NCBI GenBank assembly: GCA_016280445.1
Contig: JAEEGS010000060.1
Location: 1-64,000 of the forward strand
Origin: Bacteroidaceae bacterium
GTDB taxonomy: Bacteria; Bacteroidota; Bacteroidia; Bacteroidales; Bacteroidaceae
DNA: 64,000 bases
Reading direction: 5' to 3'
Shown here: positions 25,101-33,228 of the stretch, in pieces
How the letters are laid out: each line of letters opens with the position of its first letter
How positions within the stretch are numbered: the stretch's first letter is position 1
The notes under the pieces: generated by a model
Told to the model about the DNA's origin: nothing
Seen by the model: only the letters and a program-made list of their open reading frames with translations
Database searches by the model: none
Position numbers and translations under genes: made by a program

Positions 25101-25237
25101 CCCTTCGGAGCCACGATGGTAGCCACGCCCGACTTCCACACCACGCTCGACGTGGCATCTTCTGCCTCCACGCGCCATCCCTGCGCATGCACAACAACGG
25201 AAAACAACAACAATAATATGGAAAAAAGAACTCTCAT
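22196..25237 (-). CDS. DUF6250 plus PcRGLX/YetA-like (PL42-like) polysaccharide lyase
   Basis: A 1013-residue secreted protein. A signal peptide (1-19) and a DUF6250-like lectin-fold domain (about 22-195) precede a YetA-type N-terminal barrel with the signature FGVPFDQGEVTTDDFKLQ and LASWPDGSAKWQ. A central sandwich and a C-terminal helical toroid (about 560-1013, with VGGFAWDNTELGTPAMLWYQ) follow. The PL42/PcRGLX family removes terminal rhamnose from glucuronic acid by lyase chemistry; that specificity is transferred, not shown. Two 123-bp palindromic elements are read in frame (residues about 479-519 and 824-864), each adding a 41-residue TLSPTLPRNGEGDH-type peptide. Promoter at 25259-25266. 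GH105 follows and would process the unsaturated product. Confidence 0.78.
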   Translation of the reverse strand: MRVLFSILLLLFSVVVHAQGWRVEAEDATSSVVWKSGVATIVAPKGLTLWCEQKMEGNVVVEYEARIVADKRYKDEQGRVRVSDMNCFWMASQCGGYGGRFVDNYALQTYYVGFGGNWNTTTRFRRYTGDARGIDSVEYRPKVLKEYTDKAHLLEGNRWYKIRLEQKDGHARYYIDGELLVDYVDPKPLREGYFGFRTTMAVAQLRNFRYTCENPDEKPIVLRWVGGKGHGWTTFGVPFDQGEVTTDDFKLQIGDHQYCSYDTWRLASWPDGSAKWQAFSTYIPEGCDSVLLLKQPSTRLRYVPSLPLGEMPPFYVTLNGRIDSVITHEVEEKAKNGIHSREVHKYTGRNFIIRTYQYAGVREAKLVHTLLVDSALNHDGLHELSIHFRVPMQGQPYERSVSFGDKEMSVQPLIARRPIDLQRMDSTTRQMLQHIAQWDDFRLSQLSPNGYSIRKRATHESPWIGTMEGHRSEGMVTIKTLSPTLPRNGEGDHAGSLSPVNKPDGSPHYGGDVRRTERVFSCRLLDFWQSYPSTILVSGMRSDTAIVTISLYSPEAEPYSFEHYDTIPHTLEAAYEDVQPGMSTAWGIGRTSTILINSQEEYHLAPTPEYLHRKRAFGIWSLPTMETARDSLIEGKLQEIMQFYQTEIERNGWYGFFNYGDVMHAYDASRDEWRYDVGGFAWDNTELGTPAMLWYQFLRTGDADVWRMAEAMTRHCSEVDTYHTGPHAGLGTRHNVLHWGCGAKEARVSEAWWNRFYYYLTADERTGDIMHEVADADTLLYTLDPMRLAQPRELYPCTAPARLRIGPDWFAYAGNWMTEWERRQTLSPTLPRNGEGDHAESSLTTNKPDGSPHYGGDARRAERVLLAGMSSIADLPQRFFQGPLALGYDPATGIISTEADPALQSTNHLMTIMGGFELMNELEPMIEHPKFYEAWLEHNRLYKQKAWELRKNRFLIPRLSAYAGWRLGDEGLKKQAWDDLLNHLPLTNKQTIWTNDCATWTLDAIFLKETIGK
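22645..22767. repeat. 123-bp palindromic element, copy 1, inside the lyase gene
   Basis: Ends are inverted (AGACCCTCTC...GAGAGGGTCT), with internal CCCCGTAATGGGGAGAGCC and CTCCCTCCCCATTACGGGGG arms. Exactly 41 codons, read without stops in the lyase frame. Confidence 0.9.
23680..23802. repeat. 123-bp palindromic element, copy 2, inside the lyase gene
   Basis: Same length, orientation and phase as copy 1; the peptides agree at most positions and differ mainly in the middle (AGSLSPVN versus AESSLTTN). Confidence 0.9.
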
Positions 25238-25258
25238 GCGGCCTTTCTGTTAATGATG

Positions 25259-25266
25259 CAAAGTTA
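25259..25266 (-). promoter_or_regulatory. -7 box of the lyase gene
   Basis: TAACTTTG followed by CA on the minus strand, 21 bases before the ATG at 25237. Confidence 0.7.
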
Positions 25267-25325
25267 CGGAAAATAATCCAAACTACCAACTGTCTGGCCG
25301 ATATTTTCACACAAAAATAAACGCC

Positions 25326-25476
25326 AAAAGCGCCAAACGCCAAATGCCAAATAAGCGTGAAAGGTCGGTTTATATATTATATAGTTCCTATCCATTTACT
25401 TCTATCCCTATATATAGTTATTATAATTATTATAAGGCTCATCGCCTTATTTCTTATTTGGCATTTGGCGTTTGGC
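25326..25476. repeat. Inverted repeat with AT-rich loop in the 558-base lyase/ilvE gap
   Basis: The arm 25332-25355 is perfectly complementary to 25453-25476 (24 bp, TTTGGCR words). The roughly 97-base loop is AT-rich (TATATATTATATAG, TATTATAATTATTATAAGG) and ends in an AAGGC/GCCTT mini-hairpin. The rest of the gap (25478-25720) holds nothing I can identify. Confidence 0.8.
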
Positions 25477-25724
25477 ACACATATGCAGCGTGCAATTTTC
25501 TTGTTGGCAGTTCTGGCATTTGCACGGTTAGGAATACGCCCATTATGTGGTTGCGTCGTTACCGTAATTTCCTCTACGTCGCTATCGTAATTACCATTGA
25601 AGAATGGACGTAATCATGACTGTGGAAAGAGTGCCGTTGCGATGATTGAGAAAACTCGACTGGGGATGACGGAGAAGCGAGTGGAGAGAAATGGAATGGG
25701 TAAACACATTTTTTTCTTGTTTTG

Positions 25725-25756
25725 TTTGTAGGGTTTCCGACTTTTTTGTATCTTTG
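25725..25756 (+). promoter_or_regulatory. Promoter of ilvE
   Basis: TTTG (25725-25728), a 20-base gap and TATCTTTG (25749-25756), 39 bases before ATG 25796. Confidence 0.75.
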
Positions 25757-25795
25757 CAACATAAAACGCAACAACAACAAAACAACAAGAAAGAT

Positions 25796-26818
25796 ATGGA
25801 ACAAATGGATTGGTCGAACTTGGGTTTCGGCTATCGCAAGACAGATTACAATGTGCGCTGTTACTACCGTGACGGCAAGTGGGGCGAGATAGAAGTGTGC
25901 TCCGAAGAGACAATTCCACTCCACATGGCAGCCACCTGCCTGCACTACGGACAGGAGGCTTTTGAGGGATTGAAGGCATATCGTTGCCCAGACGGCAAGG
26001 TGCGCGTGTTCCGCTCGGACGAGAATGCAGCACGTCTGCAGAGCACTTGCCGTGGCATTCTGATGCCCGAACTGCCTACAGAGAAGTTCAACGAGATGGT
26101 GGATAAGGTGGTGCGTCTGAACGAGCGTTTCATCCCTCCTTACGAGACAGGCGCGACGCTCTACATCCGTCCGCTGCTCATCGGCACCAGCGCACAGGTG
26201 GGTGTGCATCCTTCAGAGGAGTATCTGTTCATGATTTTCGTCACTCCGGTAGGTCCTTACTTCAAGGGCGGCTTCTCCTGCAACGACTACGTCATCATCC
26301 GCGAGTATGACCGTTCGGCTCCGCTCGGCACAGGCATCTACAAGGTGGGTGGCAACTACGCCGCATCCTTGCGCGCCAACAAGATGGCTCACGACCTCGG
26401 CTACGCCTGCGAGTTCTATCTCGACGCGAAGGAGAAGAAGTACATGGACGAGTGCGGTGCCGCCAATTTCTTCGGCATCAAAAACAACACCTATGTGACT
26501 CCAAAGTCAACTTCCATCCTGCCTTCCATCACCAACAAGAGCCTGATGCAGTTGGCAGAAGACCTTGGCCTGAAGGTGGAGCGCCGCCAGATTCCAGAGG
26601 ACGAGTTGGCCACCTTTGAGGAGGCTGGTGCATGCGGAACGGCTGCCGTGATTTCGCCTATCGGTAAGATTGACGACCTCGAGGAGAAGAAGACTTTCCA
26701 AATCTCGAAGGACGGAAAGCCAGGCCCTATCTCGGAGAAACTCTACAACAAATTGCGTGGCATCCAGTACGGCACCGAACCCGACGTGCACGGATGGACG
26801 CGCGTAGTGATTGAATAA
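25796..26818 (+). CDS. ilvE: Branched-chain amino acid aminotransferase
   Basis: A 340-residue fold-type IV PLP enzyme that carries out the last step of valine, leucine and isoleucine synthesis. Visible parts are LHYGQEAFEGLKAYR near residue 48, the substrate-loop arginine segment YIRPLLIGT, the PLP-lysine segment GIYKVGGNYAASL (about residue 180), the glutamate loop DECGAANFFGI and the phosphate-binding AGACGTAAVISPIG. The ATG at 25796 is placed by the promoter and by similarity; a longer frame to 25691 would begin upstream of the promoter. It is a single-gene unit, followed by a 172-bp repeat element rather than an obvious terminator. Confidence 0.96.
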   Translation: MEQMDWSNLGFGYRKTDYNVRCYYRDGKWGEIEVCSEETIPLHMAATCLHYGQEAFEGLKAYRCPDGKVRVFRSDENAARLQSTCRGILMPELPTEKFNEMVDKVVRLNERFIPPYETGATLYIRPLLIGTSAQVGVHPSEEYLFMIFVTPVGPYFKGGFSCNDYVIIREYDRSAPLGTGIYKVGGNYAASLRANKMAHDLGYACEFYLDAKEKKYMDECGAANFFGIKNNTYVTPKSTSILPSITNKSLMQLAEDLGLKVERRQIPEDELATFEEAGACGTAAVISPIGKIDDLEEKKTFQISKDGKPGPISEKLYNKLRGIQYGTEPDVHGWTRVVIE

Positions 26819-26823
26819 ATAGC

Positions 26824-26995
26824 AGACCCTCTCCCCCTACCCCTCCCCCGTAATGGGGAGGGGAGACCATGCGGGGTGTTGGGGAAGAAATCTATTAATA
26901 AACCTAATTATTAACTTTTAACAACCCTCAAAACGGAAACAAGCCGGATGGCTTCTCCCTCCCCATTACGGGGGGAGGGCACGGGGAGAGGGTCT
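26824..26995. repeat. 172-bp palindromic element, intergenic copy
   Basis: Same family as 22645-22767 and 23680-23802: AGACCCTCTC and GAGAGGGTCT ends, CCCCGTAATGGGGAGG and CTCCCTCCCCATTACGGGG arms, and the shared words GACCATGCGG and AAGCCGGATGGCT. The middle is a longer AT-rich spacer. It fills the ilvE/nucleotidyltransferase gap and could form a large hairpin. Confidence 0.88.
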
Positions 26996-27006
26996 TTTTG
27001 TTAACT

Positions 27007-27927
27007 ATGAAACCAACTCTTTTCCTCCTTGCTGCGGGAATGGGTAGCCGCTACGGTGGCTTGAAGCAGCTTGACGGTCTTGGACCTAATGGTGAAACCA
27101 TCATGGATTACTCCATCTACGACGCTGTGAAGGCAGGCTTCGGCAAGATTGTGTGGGTGATTCGCAAGGACTTCGAGGAGCAGTTCCGCACTCAGATCCT
27201 CTCCAAGTATGAGGGTGTAGTGCCATGCGAACTCTGCTTCCAGAGCATCGACAGCCTCCCTGCAGGCTTCAAGTGCCCAGAAGGCCGTGTGAAGCCATGG
27301 GGCACCAACCACGCTGTGCTGATGGGTAAGGACGTGATTAAGGAGCCATTCGCCGTGATTAACTGCGACGACTTCTATGGCCGCGACGCCTTCATGTCCA
27401 TCGGCAAGTTCCTCAGCAACCTGCCAGAAGGTTCTAAGAACAAGTATGCAATGGTGGGCTTCCGTTGCTGCAACACACTCTCCGAGAACGGTTCTGTGGC
27501 TCGCGGCGTGTGCATGTACGACAACAACCGTCACCTCGTCGATGTGGTGGAGCGCACCGAAATCATGCGTCAGGCAGACAAGGGCAACGCCATCTGCTAC
27601 AAGGATGAGCAGGGCGAATGGATTCCACTCGAGGAGAACGTGCCTGTATCGATGAACATGTGGGGCTTCACACCCGACTACTTCGACTATAGCGAGGAAT
27701 ACTTCAAGGAGTTCCTCTCTGACCCGAAGAACATGGAGAACCTCAAGGCCGAGTTCTTCATCCCGCTGATGGTGAACAAACTCATCAACGAGGGAACCGC
27801 AACCGTGGAGGTGCTCGACACTACTTCCGTTTGGTTCGGCGTCACCTACGCGGCCGACCGCGAGGCAACTGTGGAGCGCATCGCCAAACTCGTGGCCGAC
27901 GGTGTGTATCCCAACAAATTGTTCTAA
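27007..27927 (+). CDS. Sugar-1-phosphate nucleotidyltransferase-like protein
   Basis: A 306-residue cytoplasmic protein of the NTP-transferase family. The N-terminal nucleotide-binding signature is LFLLAAGMGSRYGGLKQLDG, followed by GETIMDYSIYDAVKAGFGKIVWV and the aspartate loop VINCDDFYGRDAF. The usual activity is transfer of a nucleotidyl group to a sugar phosphate; the sugar cannot be told, and the sequence is not a close match to RfbA, GalU or ManC. ATG 27007 is used; the in-frame TTG at 26998 lies at the edge of the palindromic element. No own -7 box is obvious, so read-through from ilvE across the repeat is possible. Confidence 0.82.
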   Translation: MKPTLFLLAAGMGSRYGGLKQLDGLGPNGETIMDYSIYDAVKAGFGKIVWVIRKDFEEQFRTQILSKYEGVVPCELCFQSIDSLPAGFKCPEGRVKPWGTNHAVLMGKDVIKEPFAVINCDDFYGRDAFMSIGKFLSNLPEGSKNKYAMVGFRCCNTLSENGSVARGVCMYDNNRHLVDVVERTEIMRQADKGNAICYKDEQGEWIPLEENVPVSMNMWGFTPDYFDYSEEYFKEFLSDPKNMENLKAEFFIPLMVNKLINEGTATVEVLDTTSVWFGVTYAADREATVERIAKLVADGVYPNKLF

Positions 27928-27949
27928 CAGCAAAGAAAGAATCAAAGCA

Positions 27950-27989
27950 ATGTGTCCAGTGCTGCAAGGAGTGGTGCTGGACACATTTT
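27950..27989 (+). terminator. Hairpin terminator after the nucleotidyltransferase gene
   Basis: TGTGTCCAG...CTGGACACA stem (9 bp) followed by TTTTG. Confidence 0.75.
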
Positions 27990-27995
27990 GAAAAT

Positions 27996-28709
27996 ATGAG
28001 GAGAATGTTGAAAATAGCAGCCGTTTGTGTGGCCACCCTGCTGCCGCTGGCGATGCAGGCGCAAGACAAGGTGGAGGCAACCCTCGGGGCAGATGTGGTT
28101 TCCAGTTACATCTGGCGTGGCCAGGACTTGGGAAGCGCGGCCGTGCAACCCGCTTTGGGCATCTCTTACAAGGGATTCGGCTTGGAGGCCTGGGGAAGTT
28201 ACGGGTTTGTTGACAAGAAAGGCACCAAGGAGTTTGACCTCACGCTGTCCTACACGACGGGCGGTCTCACTATCGGAATCACGGATATGTTCAGTGTGGA
28301 CGGAAAGGAGAATTGCCCCCACAAGTATTTCCTCTACGATGCCCATGAGACGCTGCACGTGTTCGAGGCCAACATCGGCTACGACTTCGATGTGTTTTCG
28401 CTCAATTGGTACACCAACTTTGCAGGTGCCGACGGAGTGAACAAGTCGGGCAAACGTGCCTATTCCTCCTATTTTGAGGTGGGTGTGCCCTTCAAACTTG
28501 GCACCCTTGATTGGGATTTCGCCCTTGGTGCAGTTCCCTATGCCACCGATTACTATGAAGATGCTCACAGGTTTGCTGTCACCAACATCAGTCTCAAGGC
28601 GAGCAAAGACATCAAAATCACCCCTACCTTCACCGTGCCTCTCTTCGGCAGCATTGCCGCCAATCCCAGCACCCAGAAGCTGTACTTCACGGCAGGTGTT
28701 TCGTTCTGA
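27996..28709 (+). CDS. Outer-membrane beta-barrel protein, TorF-like
   Basis: A 237-residue protein with a signal peptide (1-22, ending AMQAQ) and an alternating aromatic/hydrophobic pattern typical of a small barrel. The start of the mature protein, LGADVVSSYIWRGQDLG, matches the opening of TorF-type putative porins and related Bacteroidota proteins, and it ends in a terminal phenylalanine (FTAGVSF), the usual barrel-assembly signal. Cargo and role unknown. Its start lies immediately after the hairpin at 27950-27989, so the promoter may lie inside the upstream gene, or expression depends on read-through. Confidence 0.75.
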   Translation: MRRMLKIAAVCVATLLPLAMQAQDKVEATLGADVVSSYIWRGQDLGSAAVQPALGISYKGFGLEAWGSYGFVDKKGTKEFDLTLSYTTGGLTIGITDMFSVDGKENCPHKYFLYDAHETLHVFEANIGYDFDVFSLNWYTNFAGADGVNKSGKRAYSSYFEVGVPFKLGTLDWDFALGAVPYATDYYEDAHRFAVTNISLKASKDIKITPTFTVPLFGSIAANPSTQKLYFTAGVSF

Positions 28710-28777
28710 ATGAACGACTTGACTTCTTTAAATAAAATGTCTATAACTGATTAGAAACAAGAAAGATAAGAAAATAT

Positions 28778-29671
28778 ATGAAAGGAATAGTTCTTGCAGG
28801 TGGTTCGGGTACACGGTTGTATCCCATCACAAAGGGTGTGAGCAAGCAGCTCATCCCGATCTTTGACAAACCTATGGTGTATTACCCCATTTCGGTGCTG
28901 ATGCTCGCTGGCATCCGCGACATCCTGATTATCTCCACTCCTTATGACCTGCCAGGCTTCAAGCGTCTGCTGGGCGACGGAAGTGATTACGGGGTGCATT
29001 TCGAGTATGCCGAACAGCCATCACCCGATGGGTTGGCTCAGGCGTTCATCATCGGCGAAAAGTTTGTGGGTAACGATGATGTGTGCCTCGTCTTGGGCGA
29101 CAACATCTTCCACGGCCGTGGCTTCTCGGGCATGCTGAGAGAGTGTGTGGAGAACGCCAAGGTGGGTAAGGCAAGTGTGTTCGGCTACTGGGTGCAAGAC
29201 CCGGAACGATACGGTGTGGCTGAGTTCGACAAGGAGGGCAACTGCCTCAGCATCGAAGAGAAACCGAAGGAACCGAAGAGCAACTATGCGGTGGTGGGTC
29301 TTTACTTCTATCCGAACAAGGTGGTGGAAGTGGCGAAGAACATCAAGCCATCGCCACGCGGCGAGTTGGAAATCACCACGGTGAATCAGGAGTTCCTCCA
29401 AGAGAAGAACTTGAAGGTGCAACTGTTGGGTCGCGGCTTTGCATGGCTCGACACGGGTACGCACGACTCGCTTTCTGAGGCTTCCACCTTCATCGAAGTG
29501 CTGGAGAAGCGCACAGGCTTGAAGATTGCCTGTCTCGAAGGCATCGCCTATCGTCAGGGCTGGATAACAGCAGAAAAACTGCGTGAATTGGCTCAGCCGA
29601 TGATTAAGAACCAGTATGGGCAGTATCTGCTGAAACTGGCTGACACAAAGTATTTCGGAGAAGTGAAGTAA
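28778..29671 (+). CDS. rfbA: Glucose-1-phosphate thymidylyltransferase
   Basis: A 297-residue enzyme of normal length that makes dTDP-glucose, first step to dTDP-rhamnose. Signatures are [19 protein letters not shown] at the N-terminus, [30 protein letters not shown], then [14 protein letters not shown] and [14 protein letters not shown]. Long in-frame coverage of every motif makes this secure. The DUF3298 lipoprotein gene begins 9 bases after its stop and is probably co-transcribed. rfbC is separate, at 15788. Confidence 0.98.
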   Translation: MKGIVLAGGSGTRLYPITKGVSKQLIPIFDKPMVYYPISVLMLAGIRDILIISTPYDLPGFKRLLGDGSDYGVHFEYAEQPSPDGLAQAFIIGEKFVGNDDVCLVLGDNIFHGRGFSGMLRECVENAKVGKASVFGYWVQDPERYGVAEFDKEGNCLSIEEKPKEPKSNYAVVGLYFYPNKVVEVAKNIKPSPRGELEITTVNQEFLQEKNLKVQLLGRGFAWLDTGTHDSLSEASTFIEVLEKRTGLKIACLEGIAYRQGWITAEKLRELAQPMIKNQYGQYLLKLADTKYFGEVK

Positions 29672-29680
29672 CTTCAAAAT

Positions 29681-30598
29681 ATGAAAAAGGAAATGAAATG
29701 GATGATGGGTGCAACGTTGGCGTTGCTGGCTTGCACGGGAAACAAGAGTGTGGCTCATACTGAGGGCGATATGGCCATGCCGGCAGATGCTCCTGCGGTG
29801 GCGGACACCTTGACCTTCGAAGAGGTGAGTTATAAGGATTCATTGATTGTCGATGTGAAAATCATGGATTACAGCACCGACGAGGAACCAACACCCTATA
29901 CGATGGGCAAGTCGAGAAACTACTTCGAGAAGCAGACACTCAAGGCTGTGAAAGGACCAACAGAGTCGATGGAATTTGTCAACCAGTATCTGCTGGTCGA
30001 TGCATCGGGTGTTGAATACGAACTGCCCCTCACCGCAGCAAAGATTAGTGAATTGTGCACCCAACTGAAGAAGGAGGGCGTGAGTGATGTGAAGAAGGCG
30101 CTGAAGAAACGCAGCAAGGATTTTCTGGGCACTGAGGCTCCCTATGAGGAGATGGGTTGGGAAACGGGTAACTCGCTCGAATCAGAGATTTCTGTGGTGT
30201 GGAACACAAAGAATCTGCTCACGTTGCAACATTCTGGTTACGATTATCCAGCAGGAGCCGCTCACGGTATGCCTTGGAATTACGCCGAAACCATTGACCT
30301 GAAGAACAAGCGCATATTGACGAAGGACGACATCTTCACGAAGAGTGGGCAAAAGGCTGTGCTGAAGATGGTGGTGGCTGAACTGCTCGACGAGTATGCC
30401 GAAGACAACCTGAACAATGTCAGCGATATTGAACTTCCGGGCAACGACCCTTCTCTCACCAGCGAAGGTGTGCAGTTCGATTATGGAGCATACGAGATAG
30501 GTCCCTATGCATTGGGAATGCCTTGCGTGAAGCTGCCTTACGAAAAAGTGAAGCCGTACCTTACACCCGAGGTGAAGGAACTGCTCGAACTGGAGTGA
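29681..30598 (+). CDS. DUF3298/RsiV-like lipoprotein
   Basis: A 305-residue predicted lipoprotein, lipobox LLAC with the cysteine at 18. A PdaC/DUF4163-like N-terminal region is followed by a DUF3298-like C-terminal domain with AAHGMPWNYAETIDLKNKR and LTKDDIFTKSGQK. Relatives include anti-sigma factor and peptidoglycan-deacetylase accessory domains; no enzymatic residues are evident. It follows rfbA at 9 bases, so a link with surface polysaccharide is possible but unproven. Convergent with the lipoprotein at 30664; a strong hairpin lies between them. Confidence 0.78.
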   Translation: MKKEMKWMMGATLALLACTGNKSVAHTEGDMAMPADAPAVADTLTFEEVSYKDSLIVDVKIMDYSTDEEPTPYTMGKSRNYFEKQTLKAVKGPTESMEFVNQYLLVDASGVEYELPLTAAKISELCTQLKKEGVSDVKKALKKRSKDFLGTEAPYEEMGWETGNSLESEISVVWNTKNLLTLQHSGYDYPAGAAHGMPWNYAETIDLKNKRILTKDDIFTKSGQKAVLKMVVAELLDEYAEDNLNNVSDIELPGNDPSLTSEGVQFDYGAYEIGPYALGMPCVKLPYEKVKPYLTPEVKELLELE

Positions 30599-30616
30599 CG
30601 TCCGTTTCAAAGATAA

Positions 30617-30656
30617 AGAAAGCCGCACCATTCAAATCGAAAAGGTGCGGCTTTCT
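30617..30656. terminator. Bidirectional terminator
   Basis: A perfect 13-bp stem AGAAAGCCGCACC / GGTGCGGCTTTCT between convergent genes, with T-rich flanks on both strands. Confidence 0.9.
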
Positions 30657-30663
30657 TATTTTT

Positions 30664-31308
30664 TCATTCAGCAAAACGGTTGCCCATCTGGATGGTATGC
30701 CCATCTTCCATCGGAATAGGTGTTTCTTCATTTGCTGCATCGCGTGTCCAGTAGTAACTGTCGTAGGCTATTGTGCTGGCTACATCGAGACCCACCCATG
30801 TCCAGGCAAGGAAGTAACTCGTGTTGAGCGACGCATAATCCGACCATTTGTACAACTGCCAAATGTTGTGTAGGTCGAAGTGTGTGGAACTGTCGTTGAA
30901 ACGCCCCGTGAAGTGTTTCTTGGTCAAGTCGTAGTCGCTGATGCGCACGTTGTAGTTGGGATGCTTGGGATATTTCAGGTAAACGGTTTTGTTGATTACT
31001 TCCCATGTGAAATAGGAACTCAGTCGCTCGTATGGGCTGACATTGCCTTGTGCGTTAGGCGTTTTGTCATACCAATCCACTTGATAGCCTTCACCCTTTG
31101 TATCGTACTTCTCGTAAGGAATGAACTTCACGGAACTTTTGTAGGAATCGAACTCACCCAATTCAGGGTCAGAGTAATACATGCCCCAATAGCCTTCCCA
31201 TTCTCCAGAAAGTTTCATGGCAATCTTCTCGTCTTTGGCGCATGAGGTGAACAACAAGCAAAGTCCCAATATGGCAACGATGCATGATAATGTTGACGTT
31301 TTCTTCAT
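30664..31308 (-). CDS. Predicted lipoprotein, unknown function
   Basis: A 214-residue lipoprotein (lipobox FTSC, cysteine 23). The N-terminal part contains KLSGEWEGYWGMYY, the kind of W-x-G/Y opening seen in small lipocalin-like beta-barrels, and tyrosine/tryptophan are frequent throughout. The second half is aromatic-rich. I do not recognise a named family. Its -7 box lies at 31353-31360. Single gene between two plus-strand units. Confidence 0.7.
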   Translation of the reverse strand: MKKTSTLSCIVAILGLCLLFTSCAKDEKIAMKLSGEWEGYWGMYYSDPELGEFDSYKSSVKFIPYEKYDTKGEGYQVDWYDKTPNAQGNVSPYERLSSYFTWEVINKTVYLKYPKHPNYNVRISDYDLTKKHFTGRFNDSSTHFDLHNIWQLYKWSDYASLNTSYFLAWTWVGLDVASTIAYDSYYWTRDAANEETPIPMEDGHTIQMGNRFAE

Positions 31309-31352
31309 ATCTTTGATAGGTTTTGGAGGTTAGTGTAAGTTGATGATGGTGG

Positions 31353-31360
31353 CAAAGGTA
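31353..31360 (-). promoter_or_regulatory. -7 box of the lipoprotein gene at 30664
   Basis: TACCTTTG followed by CC on the minus strand, 45 bases upstream of the ATG. Confidence 0.65.
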
Positions 31361-31468
31361 CGACATTAAAATGAAACAACGATAGGGAATCTGCTATTAT
31401 TTATAGGGAAATGGCGCTAAATTGCCAAATGCCAAATAAGAAATAAGGTGTTTTTCACCTAAAAACGT

Positions 31469-31476
31469 TATCTTTG
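31469..31476 (+). promoter_or_regulatory. -7 box of the DUF4861 gene
   Basis: TATCTTTG followed by CA, 24 bases before ATG 31500. A partial inverted TTTGGC repeat lies just upstream (31421-31448). Confidence 0.65.
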
Positions 31477-31499
31477 CAGCATCAAAAAATAAAGGAACA

Positions 31500-32750
31500 A
31501 TGAAAAAAATCATGATGATTGGAATGATGTTGCTTGGTTGTGTGGCAGCATCAGCACAGACACAAACAATACAGGTGGCTGTCACGAACGAGTGGAAGGA
31601 AGACAAGAAGAACGAGCCCGTGGTGGTGAAACTTTCGGCGTTGAAGAAACTGAACTTCGATGTGAAAAGCGTGAAGGTGACCTGCAAGGGTAAGGATGTG
31701 CCTTGTCAATTGGATGATATGGACGGAAATCTGCGTCCCGACGAGGTCTTTTTCCTGACAGACATCAAGGGAAAGGACACGAAGACTTTCGAGGTGAAAC
31801 TCTCGGCCAAGGAAGAAAAGAAGGCCAAGAGTGTGGAACCGCGCATCTACACCGCCTTGCAGATTCGTGACAAACAGGACAAGCACCCCGATGTGCTGCG
31901 TGTGGAGGCTCCAGGAAAGACTTTCCTCTTCAACGACATCTATATGCATGGTGTCACCATCGAGTCGGAATTGACGGGTTACCGCATCTACTTCGACCAT
32001 CGGCAGAATATCGACCTTTATGGCAAGAAGTATCGTCGCATAGAATTGCCGCAGACGCAGTTCTACACCTCCGAGGAGCAGTTAGCACAGGGGTATGGTG
32101 TGGATGTCCTTTGGGCAGGCAACGCCATCGGTTGTGGCTCTTTCAAGGATTGGAAAAAGAACCAGCCGGAGAACTGGACGGAAGTGGGTGTGAGAGGTCA
32201 ACGTGTGGTGACGGCAGGCCCCTTGCGTACCGTTGTGGAGGTGTATGACTTGGGTGTGAAGGGCGACGATGATGTGATGTACGACATGCACCAGTATTAT
32301 TCTCTCTATGCAGGCCATCGTGACTTGCAGGTGAACGTGGAGTTTGACCGTGTGCTTGATAAGAATTTCTGTACGGGTGTGCAGAAAGTAGGTGCAACGG
32401 CCGATGAAGCCACTCGCAAGGGGCACAAGTCGCAAGGCTTTGTGAAGAAAGACGGTTTGGCTGCTTCATGGGGATGTGACTATCCCGACATGGGCAAGAA
32501 GCAACTGTGGGCGCCCGAACCCATCGGAATGGCTGTTTTTGTGCCGAAGGAGTATGTTCGTGACACCAAGGAGGATGAACTGAACTATCTTTTCGTGGTT
32601 CAACCAGGTAAGAATCGCTCCATCAGTTATTATGTCAGTTTCTGTGCCGACAAAGAAGATGATGGCTACCATACTGCCAAGGAGTGGTTTGCCTCGTTGG
32701 ATGACTGGAAGGACAATGTGAGTCATCCTGTGGTGGTGAAGTGTAAGTGA
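31500..32750 (+). CDS. DUF4861 domain secreted protein
   Basis: A 416-residue protein with signal peptide (to about residue 20, AASAQ). The first about 110 residues form a beta domain (VAVTNEWKEDKKNEPVVVKL, DDMDGNLRPDEVFF). The DUF4861 body follows with FLFNDIYMHGVTIESELTGYRIYFDHRQ, IELPQTQFYTS and WAGNAIGCGSFKDW. This family occurs in alginate- and pectin/uronic-acid-degradation loci of Bacteroidota, so a role in uronic-acid glycan processing is a reasonable inference, but no catalytic residues are established. It is monocistronic and about 6 kb from the lyase/GH105 pair. Confidence 0.82.
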   Translation: MKKIMMIGMMLLGCVAASAQTQTIQVAVTNEWKEDKKNEPVVVKLSALKKLNFDVKSVKVTCKGKDVPCQLDDMDGNLRPDEVFFLTDIKGKDTKTFEVKLSAKEEKKAKSVEPRIYTALQIRDKQDKHPDVLRVEAPGKTFLFNDIYMHGVTIESELTGYRIYFDHRQNIDLYGKKYRRIELPQTQFYTSEEQLAQGYGVDVLWAGNAIGCGSFKDWKKNQPENWTEVGVRGQRVVTAGPLRTVVEVYDLGVKGDDDVMYDMHQYYSLYAGHRDLQVNVEFDRVLDKNFCTGVQKVGATADEATRKGHKSQGFVKKDGLAASWGCDYPDMGKKQLWAPEPIGMAVFVPKEYVRDTKEDELNYLFVVQPGKNRSISYYVSFCADKEDDGYHTAKEWFASLDDWKDNVSHPVVVKCK

Positions 32751-32868
32751 GGAAAGTTTGAAAGTGGAGAAGAGCAGGTGGGGAGTAAAACAGGAACAAA
32801 AATGGGGCGATGGAAATGATGTTTGTGACAAAAAATGTAAAAATGTTGGTGCTTCCATGCTTTTTCTC

Positions 32869-32876
32869 TAACTTTG
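32869..32876 (+). promoter_or_regulatory. -7 box of the septum initiator gene
   Basis: TAACTTTG, with TTG 20 bases upstream (32846-32848), 58 bases before ATG 32935. Confidence 0.6.
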
Positions 32877-32934
32877 TGGCCAGAACGACACGAGAGAGTT
32901 TTTTATTTAGTTTTCAGATGAATGTGAGAAAAAT

Positions 32935-33228
32935 ATGAAAAGTAGCATTAAACATTGGATTTTTAAGTTGAAGTATGTGTTGGCGCTGGCTGTGTTTGTT
33001 GGCGTTATTGGCTTCGTGGGCGAAAGTAGCATTGTGAATCGAATAGGTCAGCAGCAGGAAATTTCAAATCTGAAGAGCGAGATTGACGAGTATAACCGTA
33101 AGTTTGAACAGGATAAGAAGACGTTGGATGCTTTGAAGCATGACCCCGAAGCCGTGAAGGAAGTGGCGCGCGGTCGTTATTTCATGAAGACGGACAATGA
33201 AGACATCTTCATCGTAGAGGAAGAGTGA
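32935..33228 (+). CDS. Septum formation initiator, FtsB/DivIC family
   Basis: A 97-residue protein with one membrane helix (about 13-31, YVLALAVFVGVIGFVG) followed by a coiled coil (about 38-70) and the conserved ending AVKEVARGRYFMKTDNEDIFIVEE typical of Bacteroidota FtsB/DivIC. It acts in the divisome with FtsL and FtsQ at the septum. Its stop overlaps the next ATG (TGATG, 33226-33230), implying translational coupling to a small membrane protein that is thus a candidate envelope or division partner. Confidence 0.93.
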   Translation: MKSSIKHWIFKLKYVLALAVFVGVIGFVGESSIVNRIGQQQEISNLKSEIDEYNRKFEQDKKTLDALKHDPEAVKEVARGRYFMKTDNEDIFIVEEE

